A stretch of DNA of 64,000 nucleotides from Burkholderiaceae bacterium. GTDB taxonomy: Bacteria; Pseudomonadota; Gammaproteobacteria; Burkholderiales; Burkholderiaceae_C. Made by a program: the position numbers and the translations under genes. The notes beneath the pieces are model-generated. The model had not been told where the DNA came from. It saw only the letters and a program-made list of their open reading frames with translations, and ran no database searches. Positions 22,121 to 28,613 of this stretch are shown one piece after another. The DNA lies in NCBI GenBank assembly GCA_024710165.1, contig JANJVG010000004.1, forward strand, positions 1 to 64,000, given 5' to 3'. How positions within the stretch are numbered: position 1 is the first letter of the stretch; every line of letters starts with the position of its first letter.

Positions 22121-22999
22121 CTACTGGCTATCTTGGTACCAATCCACCACTTGGTCTGCCAGGTTTTCTGCGGTGTGTGCTTCGGCCAGCAGCACCAAGT
22201 CTGATTTGCGCAGCTTGTACGAGTAGTTTGCCCACCAGTCTTGCCAGGTGCGCACTGTCTCGGCGGGGAGCAGGTCTGTGGATGGTGTAAGCACCGCCAG
22301 GCCGATTTGCTCGCGCTTGCGAATGCGCATGAATGTTTCAAGATCGGTGGTGGCCTCCATCACGTTCAGTCGCGCCGTGTCGAGGCCGGCGTAGCAGGCG
22401 GAGACGACGCACGATGCGGTCTTGTGGTCGTCGTAGGTGATGTCAAAGGTGTGCATCTGGCCTTTGTCGGAAATCTGCAGTCCGGCCTCTGGCTGCGAGA
22501 TGCTTTCATACCGCGTGTTCATGCGCAACTTCAGCATGCGTGCCATGGTTTCGCGCAGTTCGCCTTGTGCTATTCCTTGGGTGCGTGGCTTTCTGCCGTC
22601 GGTCACAACGGTCACCACGCGCTCGAAAGCACGCGACAGGGCCGCATCGGCGCTGCTTCCACTGGCGTAGTGGCCCTCGCCAATGCCGATTTGGGGGCTC
22701 GCGCTCAGGTAGCGCAGCACGGCAGTGCCCTTGGCTTGTGCGAGTTCGGTGGTCAGTTCGCTGTGCATCCAAGCCCACGTTTCTTTGCTGAACCGGTTGC
22801 CATAGAAGCACTTGAGGCGCCCGGCCTCGTTTGCCACCCTGAAATGCGTCAGTTTGCCTTTTTGTGCAATGGCCACGCCAATGACGAAGCGCTGAGGCAC
22901 GCTCAGGTCGGGCTGAAATTCGATGGGGTGCCACTTGCCCTCAAACTCGGGGCTGGCTGTGCTGGGCTGGGGTGCGAGATGGCTTAAATTCATCATCAA
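22121..22999 (-). CDS. Partner protein of the HipA-like kinase, possibly DUF3037-like (292 aa)
   Basis: Starts MMMNLSHLAPQPSTASPEFEGKWHP. Residues 20-60 (IEFQPDLSVPQRFVIGVAIAQKGKLTHFRVANEAGRLKCFYG) resemble the opening of DUF3037 proteins, which commonly neighbour HipA-family kinases. The remainder is mixed alpha/beta with many charged residues. Its ATG overlaps the kinase stop. It is more likely part of the kinase cassette than of the TAC cassette, which starts 65 bases downstream. The family assignment is weak. Confidence 0.5.
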   Translation of the reverse strand: MMMNLSHLAPQPSTASPEFEGKWHPIEFQPDLSVPQRFVIGVAIAQKGKLTHFRVANEAGRLKCFYGNRFSKETWAWMHSELTTELAQAKGTAVLRYLSASPQIGIGEGHYASGSSADAALSRAFERVVTVVTDGRKPRTQGIAQGELRETMARMLKLRMNTRYESISQPEAGLQISDKGQMHTFDITYDDHKTASCVVSACYAGLDTARLNVMEATTDLETFMRIRKREQIGLAVLTPSTDLLPAETVRTWQDWWANYSYKLRKSDLVLLAEAHTAENLADQVVDWYQDSQ

Positions 23000-23838
23000 A
23001 TGACTCCCAGTCTGTCTTTAATCCATTGCTGAGCTGTGCGCTCGGCGATGAATGATAAGACTCGGGTGCTCATCTCGTCGGCCTGCTGCGGGTAAATCTG
23101 TTGTAACAGTTGGGTTATCTGCCCCCTGCATGCTCTCAGCGCCTGGGCGTGCGATTCTGCATGGTAGGCCATGCGATTCAAGGCTTGTTCAAAGGTGGCT
23201 CGCGCCATGGTGCCGCCTGCCTGGGCTTGCCTGAGCCTGCGCAGGGAGTCGCCGTCTGCGGGGTGGTGTGCAAGGTTGTTACGGGTCCAGTCTTGCATGC
23301 CAAAACACAGCTCGTGGTCTATCGGCACGAAGGAGTCTTTGCTGATGTAGAGAACGTTCCCGGGGTTGCGGTCGATGTTGAGAAAGACTTCGTCAAACGC
23401 TGCGATGGCCAGCCCTTCGGCGGTGCACAGTGCGGTCAGCCAGCGGTCGGCGCCCGCAGTGCCGGCAAATAAAGCTTTGATGCTGGAAAAGTCCAGCTTC
23501 TTGGACGCCCAGGCCAGCACAAAGCCTTGGTGCACCAGCTCGGGGTGAATGGTCTTTTTGCCCAGCGCCTTGATGGCCTTGGCTTCGCTCAAGGTCAGTA
23601 TTGCGGCGTGGCGCGGGGCGGGCACCCCGGCGGCCCGCAAAAACAGCCAGGCCATTGCTTCGTTGCATGCGCACAGCCCATTCGGATCCAGCAGTTTGAC
23701 CACGCTCACCACGGGTGCTGTCTGCACTGGGTAGCGTACCTCAGCCAGGTGGGTTGTGGGGTTTGCGCCCCTGTGGGCCAGTGCCCCCACGTAGGTGACG
23801 TAGGCCGCGTCGCCAAGCAGTGGGAAGGCGCCGTTCAT
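22996..23838 (-). CDS. HipA-like kinase (280 aa)
   Basis: The fold is read from: N-terminal VVSVVKLLDPNGLCACNEAMAWLFLRAAGVPAPRHAAILTL (nucleotide-binding lobe with the lysine in VVKLL), catalytic loop NIDRNPGNVLY (about residue 166) and metal-binding PIDHELCFG (about 180). This is the pattern of short HipA-family kinases (NTDRHPGNLL...IDHG). These phosphorylate proteins or tRNA ligases in persistence and defence modules. It overlaps the repressor gene upstream and the partner gene downstream by ATGA, so the three form one unit. Confidence 0.68.
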   Translation of the reverse strand: MNGAFPLLGDAAYVTYVGALAHRGANPTTHLAEVRYPVQTAPVVSVVKLLDPNGLCACNEAMAWLFLRAAGVPAPRHAAILTLSEAKAIKALGKKTIHPELVHQGFVLAWASKKLDFSSIKALFAGTAGADRWLTALCTAEGLAIAAFDEVFLNIDRNPGNVLYISKDSFVPIDHELCFGMQDWTRNNLAHHPADGDSLRRLRQAQAGGTMARATFEQALNRMAYHAESHAQALRACRGQITQLLQQIYPQQADEMSTRVLSFIAERTAQQWIKDRLGVI

Positions 23839-24281
23839 GTGCCTGGCGTGTCGTCTGCGGCTATCGCGGTTTTCACCATGCGCACCATGGCGACGATGCT
23901 GGGGCTGAGCTGCTGCAGGGCTGCGTCGCCTTCTTCCAGTAGCGCAATCTCCACCAGCTTGCGCGTAGTTTCGTCCGCTGTCGCAAGGCGTGCGGCCAGT
24001 TGGGTTGGGATGGCGGGCTTAGAGGGTAGTTGGGCGGCCAGGGTGGGGGAAATGGTCGATGCATCTACACCCAAGACGCGGCTCATTTTCAAGAGCGCAT
24101 TAAGGTTCAGCGGGATTTTCCCGTGCAGGTACTGATTGAAGGATCCCTGGGTTTTCCAGCCACATTCGGCGGCGAACTTTTCCTGAGATGCCCCTGGATT
24201 GGCTGCTTTGTAAGACTCCCACGACGCCAGAAGCCTGGCGGCGTCTTGCTTCTGCTCTGGGGAGAGTGGTAGTGCTGGCAT
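23835..24281 (-). CDS. XRE-family phage repressor candidate (148 aa)
   Basis: Starts MPALPLSPEQKQDAARLLASWESYKAANPG. The helix-turn-helix spans about residues 33-70 (ASQEKFAAECGWKTQGSFNQYLHGKIPLNLNALLKMSRVLGVD), as in CI-like N-terminal domains. There is no S24 peptidase domain, so RecA-stimulated self-cleavage is not expected; the C-terminal part is helical. It is transcribed away from the Cro-like gene across the two operators at 24318-24353. It is the best candidate for the immunity repressor, and heads the operon with the HipA-like kinase, where it may also act as a HipB-like antitoxin. Confidence 0.78.
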   Translation of the reverse strand: MPALPLSPEQKQDAARLLASWESYKAANPGASQEKFAAECGWKTQGSFNQYLHGKIPLNLNALLKMSRVLGVDASTISPTLAAQLPSKPAIPTQLAARLATADETTRKLVEIALLEEGDAALQQLSPSIVAMVRMVKTAIAADDTPGT

Positions 24282-24317
24282 GGCGCGATTAAATAGCCTT
24301 GCTACTTTTTGTTCAAA

Positions 24318-24357
24318 TAGTCTGACCATTTACAAAAGCAAATAGTCCGACTACTAT
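24318..24357 (+). promoter_or_regulatory. PR-like promoter with two operators
   Basis: TTTACA (24329-24334) and TACTAT (24352-24357) are 17 bases apart, reading toward the Cro-like gene. The palindrome TAGTCCGACTA (24343-24353) overlaps the -10 box by two bases. TAGTCTGACCA (24318-24328) is a second site with one mismatch just upstream of the -35 box. Layout and sequences mirror the PL region at 20091-20130. Confidence 0.75.
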
Positions 24358-24363
24358 TGGGGT

Positions 24364-24633
24364 ATGGACCTCAAGACCTACTTCAAAACCCACAAGCAAA
24401 CCGATCTTGCTCGCACACTGGGTGTCACCCAGGGGGCTGTGAACCAGTGGGCCAGTGGCCTTACCCGCGTGGCTGTCGAGCGCTGCATCGAAATCGAGCG
24501 GGCCACCGCTCGCGCCGTGACCTGCGAGGACTTGCGGCCCGATGTGGATTGGGGATTCATTCGAGGAACGGCCCCCGCCCATCAAGCGCGGGTAGCTATC
24601 AATTCCGAAGTAATGGAGGCCGCCCATGGGTGA
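24364..24633 (+). CDS. YdaS/Cro-like DNA-binding protein (89 aa)
   Basis: Starts MDLKTYFKTHKQTDLARTLGVTQGAVNQWASGLTRVAVERCIEIERATARAVTCEDLRPDVDW, the YdaS/Cro helix-turn-helix pattern, ending in the usual DLRPD(V)xW. The rest of the protein (about 20 residues, HQARVAINSEVMEAAHG) is encoded by half of the dispersed repeat and is unlike the family. With the -10 box ending at 24357, the predicted transcript starts at or beside the ATG, so it may be leaderless. It probably opposes the repressor at the same operators. Confidence 0.82.
   Translation: MDLKTYFKTHKQTDLARTLGVTQGAVNQWASGLTRVAVERCIEIERATARAVTCEDLRPDVDWGFIRGTAPAHQARVAINSEVMEAAHG
24587..24612. repeat. Half copy of the dispersed repeat inside the Cro-like gene
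   Basis: CCCATCAAGCGCGGGTAGCTATCAATT matches one arm and flank of the repeat (CATCAAGCGC-aagc-AGCTATCAA elsewhere). The other arm is absent. It encodes the C-terminal tail of the Cro-like protein. Confidence 0.5.
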
Positions 24634-24817
24634 CACGAAATCCCTGGCGCACATCGCCATCGATCTGCTGCCCGATGGCAGGGCGCGGGTTATCAGCACA
24701 TGCGCTGGCAGGCCAGATGCGTCGTATGCGCCGCTGCCGGATGCCCGGCTGGGTGCTGAGGTGCAGGCGCTTGTGGCTGAGCTGCGCGAGCGTCTTGCGG
24801 GAGTCAGTCCGGTATGA
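24626..24817 (+). CDS. Small phage protein (63 aa)
   Basis: Starts MGDTKSLAHIAIDLLPDGRARVISTCAGRPDA. Two or three strands followed by a helix (LGAEVQALVAELRERLAG). It overlaps the Cro-like gene by 8 bases and the opposing 66-aa gene by 14. Function unknown. Confidence 0.6.
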   Translation: MGDTKSLAHIAIDLLPDGRARVISTCAGRPDASYAPLPDARLGAEVQALVAELRERLAGVSPV

Positions 24818-25004
24818 CGTTGTACGGCTCGTTGAACGCTATTTGCACCATGCGCGGGCCTTCCAGCGGGCCGCGTTCTTTGATTCGGTACAGGCTCAGG
24901 TCTGCATTGCCAAAGTACACCAGGTCGGTGTCTTTGAGGTTGCGCACCAGCTCTGCAAATTCGGCTTTGAATTCTGCGCCGCTCATCATGTTTTCTTTGC
25001 TCAT
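24804..25004 (-). CDS. Counter-oriented small protein (66 aa)
   Basis: Starts MSKENMMSGAEFKAEFAELVRNLKDTDLVYFGNADLSLYRIKERGP. A helix followed by strands; soluble. It runs against the rightward early operon and overlaps its neighbour's end by 14 bases. Likely expressed in the lysogen or as an antisense-limited gene. Family not recognised. Confidence 0.6.
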   Translation of the reverse strand: MSKENMMSGAEFKAEFAELVRNLKDTDLVYFGNADLSLYRIKERGPLEGPRMVQIAFNEPYNVIPD

Positions 25005-25097
25005 GTCCGCCCTTCGTGGTTTGCGTGGTTGTGTTGGAGCTTCCATCGTAGGCCATGAATGGGCGGGCGCCCGTCAAGTGCAGGGGGTGGCCTGATG

Positions 25098-25469
25098 TCA
25101 GCCCCCCAGTTGCTTCGTCACCAGGTTGGCGGCGACCTGGCTGAACACGCCAAACACCCATCCGGCCCCGAAGCTGAGCAGGCCAAAGGCGGTTTGCCGC
25201 AGGCGGTAGCGCAGGGTGCTTTTGCGCAGCAGTTCGGCCAGTTCGTCTGCGTACAGGCGGCCCGCCATGGTGGAGCTGAAGCCCACCACGGTGATCACTT
25301 CGCCGTGGTTGGTGTGCGAGCGGCTCACTTGGTAATGCCCTTGTGCGTAGCCGCTGTCGATCAGCTCCGGGACGGCCCAGTAGTCGGGTTGTTTTGGTTC
25401 CTCGCCATTCAACAGCCGGAGGTAAGTGGCCTTGAAATTCTTTGACGTTGTGCTGGTGGTGTTGTTCAT
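25098..25469 (-). CDS. Counter-oriented protein with C-terminal membrane region (123 aa)
   Basis: Starts MNNTTSTTSKNFKATYLRLLNGEEPKQPDYWAVPELIDSGYAQG. A soluble N-terminal domain is followed by LRQTAFGLLSFGAGWVFGVFSQVAANLV, a probable membrane-inserted helix. A membrane protein expressed against the lytic operon suggests superinfection exclusion or another lysogen function; this is inference from position and topology. Confidence 0.62.
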   Translation of the reverse strand: MNNTTSTTSKNFKATYLRLLNGEEPKQPDYWAVPELIDSGYAQGHYQVSRSHTNHGEVITVVGFSSTMAGRLYADELAELLRKSTLRYRLRQTAFGLLSFGAGWVFGVFSQVAANLVTKQLGG

Positions 25470-25604
25470 CGTGGGCTGCTTTGTCGGCGCGGTGATGGCC
25501 AAAACATACCTGATTCCCCGGTTTTTCCCAGGTGTTGTGCTGGAGGTGCCCGGTGTCTGACGTGTTCGCCCGCATCGCTGCGCTGGATGCGGTGGTTGGC
25601 CGCG

Positions 25605-25904
25605 TCACCCTGCGCCGGGTGTTCCCCGTAGGGCAGCCAGCTCCCGAACGTATCGCTGCCGATCTGATAGCAGGGTTGACCACTGCTGCCAAACATCCGG
25701 CCGTTGCATGTCTGGCGGCAGCCCTTCGGCAAGCCGCAGCAGCGCAGCGTCGTATTCCTCCGCAATCGCAGGCAGGGCCTGCGGATCCACTCGATCCAGT
25801 AGCGCCTCCAGCATCGCCTCGGTGGCCAGCTGGCGGTTCAGGTGCGTCAGCTGTGTGTTGTTGAGATCTGCAATGGCCTGCATCACCTGTTTTTCGAATG
25901 TCAT
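25605..25904 (-). CDS. Counter-oriented helical protein (99 aa)
   Basis: Starts MTFEKQVMQAIADLNNTQLTHLNRQLATEAMLEALLDRVDPQALPAIAEEYDAALLRLAEG. Almost entirely helical. The opposing plus-strand frame (25532-25864) is a Pro/Ala-rich shadow. It is the upstream gene of the counter-oriented trio, separated by 135 bases from the next. Function unknown. Confidence 0.6.
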   Translation of the reverse strand: MTFEKQVMQAIADLNNTQLTHLNRQLATEAMLEALLDRVDPQALPAIAEEYDAALLRLAEGLPPDMQRPDVWQQWSTLLSDRQRYVRELAALRGTPGAG

Positions 25905-25990
25905 GGGCGCCCCTTTCGGTGGGTGGTGTGGTGTGGAAATCGCATTTTCTGCCGTCCGTGGGCGCCCGCCCTTTCCCCTTGGAGGTTTTG

Positions 25991-26305
25991 ATGCCTGAAC
26001 ACTTGATGCTGGCCCTGCTCGACCGCGCAGAGGGCTGGGCCAATCGCGCCGGCAACACGCTGGCGCGCCGCCACCAATGGACGCCCGCCGCCTTTGCCGT
26101 GGGCCGCAAGCCTGAAGAACGGGCGTTGCTGTCGGCCGCTGCCGAGGTGTTCGACCTGATCGGCGCCACGCCCGAGGGCTGCGTGCTCATGGCCGAGCTG
26201 AACCTGAACCCCGAGGCTGGCGCGCTGCCGTCGCACGATGCCCTGGCCGCCCGGTATGCCGAGCACCGCGCCCTTGTGGCCGATGGGGCCGGGGGTGCTG
26301 CGTGA
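25991..26305 (+). CDS. Phage hypothetical protein (104 aa)
   Basis: Starts MPEHLMLALLDRAEGWANRAGNTLARRHQWTPAAFAVGRKPEERALLSAAAEVFDLIG. ATG 25991 has a strong GGAGG Shine-Dalgarno (GGAGGTTTTG-ATG), which settles the start. Helical. Its end overlaps the next gene by ATGA. Function unknown. Confidence 0.7.
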   Translation: MPEHLMLALLDRAEGWANRAGNTLARRHQWTPAAFAVGRKPEERALLSAAAEVFDLIGATPEGCVLMAELNLNPEAGALPSHDALAARYAEHRALVADGAGGAA

Positions 26306-26565
26306 TGTGCGCCGAGCTGGCCAGCCTGCATGTGGGCAAGCGCACCGAGGAGGCCAAGACGCTGGTAACCCCGGCCATGCATGACCTGTTGGCCGAGAAG
26401 GCTCGCGCGGCCCGCTGCACGCCGTCGGACCTGCTGCACGACGCGCTGTATCTGGTCATCACGGGCAAGACGTATGCGGAACATGTGGCCAATGATCGTC
26501 GCGCTGTGCTGGGCCTGGAAGGGCGACCGGTGGGCGATGCCATGGCGACAGGAGGCCACGAATGA
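26302..26565 (+). CDS. Ribbon-helix-helix-like small protein (87 aa)
   Basis: Starts MMCAELASLHVGKRTEEAKTLVTPAMHDLLAEKARAARCTPSDLLHDALYLVITGKTY. The strand followed by two helices (KTLVTPAMHDLLAEKARAARCTPSDLLHDALYLVITG) is typical of Arc/MetJ-like DNA-binding proteins. Overlaps both neighbours. A regulator of replication or early genes is plausible. Confidence 0.66.
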   Translation: MMCAELASLHVGKRTEEAKTLVTPAMHDLLAEKARAARCTPSDLLHDALYLVITGKTYAEHVANDRRAVLGLEGRPVGDAMATGGHE

Positions 26566-26924
26566 ACCAAACCGTAGATATCCAGCCGGTGGAGAAGGTG
26601 CGGCAGCGTGCCACCGACACCAGCGCCCAGGCGCTCGATGCCATGGGCCTGCGCCGCATGGCCGGGCAGCGACGTAAGATTTTCGACATTGTGGTGGCTG
26701 CGCAGCGGCGCGGGGTGCAGGACATGAGCTTGCGCGAGATTCAGGGGCGCTATGAGTCCCTGGAAGACCGCCGCATTGACGTTGGCACCGTGAGTGCCCG
26801 GGTGAACAACCTGGTGGCTGCTGGGTGGCTGCACAGGCGCAGCGATATCAGGCCGTGCAGGGTGACGGGCCACGGTGTGCACCCGGTGTATGTGCTGCCC
26901 CAGCAAGAGAGGCTGTGCCCATGA
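26562..26924 (+). CDS. Winged-helix-like phage protein (120 aa)
   Basis: Starts MNQTVDIQPVEKVRQRATDTSAQALD. Residues 40-105 (RRKIFDIVVAAQRRGVQDMSLREIQGRYESLEDRRIDVGTVSARVNNLVAAGWLHRRSD) read as a winged helix-turn-helix with a recognition helix at VGTVSARVNNLVAAGWL. Likely binds DNA in early regulation or at the origin. Confidence 0.7.
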   Translation: MNQTVDIQPVEKVRQRATDTSAQALDAMGLRRMAGQRRKIFDIVVAAQRRGVQDMSLREIQGRYESLEDRRIDVGTVSARVNNLVAAGWLHRRSDIRPCRVTGHGVHPVYVLPQQERLCP

Positions 26925-27133
26925 CTGCCCGGCGATATCAAGATGAATGTATTGCCCGGCTGATTGACCAGCGGCGCGAGCTGGCTGCACAGCTTGCTGG
27001 GGTGGATTTGCAGCTTGCCATGGCCATTGGCGACCGCGATGCGGCCCAGCGCCACCTGCGCGAGATGAACGCACAGACCGAGGCCCGCCGTGCTGCGCGC
27101 TTCGCTATGTGCAGGGCTATGGGGGCGCACTGA
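26921..27133 (+). CDS. Small coiled-coil phage protein (70 aa)
   Basis: Starts MTARRYQDECIARLIDQRRELAAQLAGVDLQLAMAIGDRDAAQRHLREM; one long amphipathic helix. ATG 26921 overlaps the preceding stop (ATGA). Function unknown. Confidence 0.62.
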   Translation: MTARRYQDECIARLIDQRRELAAQLAGVDLQLAMAIGDRDAAQRHLREMNAQTEARRAARFAMCRAMGAH

Positions 27134-27225
27134 TGTTTTTTCACCCGGCTAGGTTCGCTACCGAAAAGCAGCCTCACCCACTGCCTGCCGACGTGATTTT
27201 TTGGGGTGTTTTGAGGGTGATACGC

Positions 27226-27771
27226 ATGAATGCCACAAAACGAAAATCAATTTCCAAGAAGGCTCGGTTTGAAGTTTTCAAGCGCGATGGCTTCACCTGC
27301 CAATACTGCGGAGCGCATCCGCCCGCGGTGATTCTTCATCTAGACCATATCAATCCAGTCGCCCAAGGTGGCGGCAATGAAGACGACAACCTGGTTACGT
27401 CTTGCGATTCCTGCAATCTGGGTAAGTCCGATCGTTTGCTTTCCGAGATTCCCCAGAGCCTGCAAGAGAAGGCTGCGCTCATCATCGAAAAAGAAGAGCA
27501 GATCAAGGGCTACAAGCGCGTGATGGCGGCCAAGCGCCAGCGCCTTGAAGATGAGTGTGACGAGGTGGTTGGTGTGTACGAGCGCTTTATGGATGGCTTT
27601 ACCCTAAATGACAAAGCAAGGGTGACGGTGCGCACTTTTATTGAAAAGCTGGGTGTTCATGAAGTCATAGGGGCCATGGAGCGCGCCTACACCAACACCA
27701 AGATTCGGAGCGGACAAGAGTTCAAGTACTTCTGCGGTATCTGCTGGAACAAGATACGGGAGGCCGAGTAA
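27226..27771 (+). CDS. HNH endonuclease-domain protein
   Basis: Predicted 181 aa. The HNH site is clear: FEVFKRDGFTCQYCG, then HLDHINPVAQGG and CDSCNLGKSD, with two CxxC zinc pairs. The C-terminal 90 residues are helical and charged. ATG 27226 with GAGGGTGAT upstream is preferred over ATG 27133, whose extra 31 residues are not family-like. It sits in the replication module. A free HNH nuclease, or a replication/recombination partner of the next gene, is possible. Confidence 0.82.
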   Translation: MNATKRKSISKKARFEVFKRDGFTCQYCGAHPPAVILHLDHINPVAQGGGNEDDNLVTSCDSCNLGKSDRLLSEIPQSLQEKAALIIEKEEQIKGYKRVMAAKRQRLEDECDEVVGVYERFMDGFTLNDKARVTVRTFIEKLGVHEVIGAMERAYTNTKIRSGQEFKYFCGICWNKIREAE

Positions 27772-28613
27772 TGGCCCGTGCCCGCAACATCAAACCCGGT
27801 TTTTTTCGTAACTCAGACCTTGTCGAGTTACCAATGGAGGCGCGGCTTTTGTTCATTGGCCTGTGGACGCTGGCAGACAGGGAGGGGAGGCTTGAAGACC
27901 GGCCAAAGCAAATCAAGATGGAAATCTTCCCGGCCGACAATGTGGATTGCGATGTTTTGCTTGGTTTGCTGGCGTCTACGGGCATGGTTGCACGGTATGA
28001 AGTGGGTGGAAAGCGCTTCTTGCAGGTGGTGAACTTCACCAGGCACCAGAACCCGCACCGCGACGAAAAGGCAAGCACCATGCCAGACCAGCACGGGAAC
28101 ATTGCCACAACAGCACCAGCACCACGCAAGCACAGTGCAAACACTGTGCAAGCACCGTGCAACGGAGATAGTAACCCTGTGGTAATCGGGCTGAATCCTG
28201 ATACCCTGATTCCTGATTCCCTGACTGAACCTAACGGTTCTGTCGGCAGGGCCGACCAAAAACCGGCAATGCCTCGCTGCGACGTGCAAGCCGTGGTTGA
28301 CCTGTTTCACGAAACCTTGCCCGAGCTGCCTGCCGTGCGGCTGATGAGCGATGAGCGACGAAAGCGGGTCGGGGCGCTGTGGCGGTTTGTGCTGACCTCG
28401 AAGCGGTCAGACGGCACGCCCCGGGCCACCACCGCCGCCGAGGCGTTGGACTGGATCGGCGGCTACTTCGCCCGGGCGCGGGACAACGATTTTTTGATGG
28501 GCCGGGGCGGCAGGGCGCCCGGGCACGAAAGCTGGCAGTGTGACTTTGACTTTTTGCTAAGCGAGAAGGGCAAAAAGCACGTCATCGAGAAAACCCAGGC
28601 GGTGGCGGCATGA
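27771..28613 (+). CDS. Phage replication-initiation / helicase-loader-like protein (280 aa)
   Basis: The N-terminal domain (GFFRNSDLVELPMEARLLFIGLWTLADREGRLEDRPKQIKMEIFPADN... FLQVVNFTRHQNPHRDEK) is the winged-helix form of phage replisome organisers. A variable linker follows, then a C-terminal domain (LRLMSDERRKRVGALWRFVLTSKR...W..YFARARDNDFLMGR.....WQCDFDFLL) typical of phage replication proteins that load DnaB. It precedes the helicase with an ATGA overlap. Confidence 0.75.
   Translation: MARARNIKPGFFRNSDLVELPMEARLLFIGLWTLADREGRLEDRPKQIKMEIFPADNVDCDVLLGLLASTGMVARYEVGGKRFLQVVNFTRHQNPHRDEKASTMPDQHGNIATTAPAPRKHSANTVQAPCNGDSNPVVIGLNPDTLIPDSLTEPNGSVGRADQKPAMPRCDVQAVVDLFHETLPELPAVRLMSDERRKRVGALWRFVLTSKRSDGTPRATTAAEALDWIGGYFARARDNDFLMGRGGRAPGHESWQCDFDFLLSEKGKKHVIEKTQAVAA

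Noticed and set aside
25532-25864. 110-aa plus-strand frame over the 99-aa minus-strand gene
   Set aside because: Proline/alanine-rich second half and no Shine-Dalgarno; the minus-strand protein is more regular and helical.
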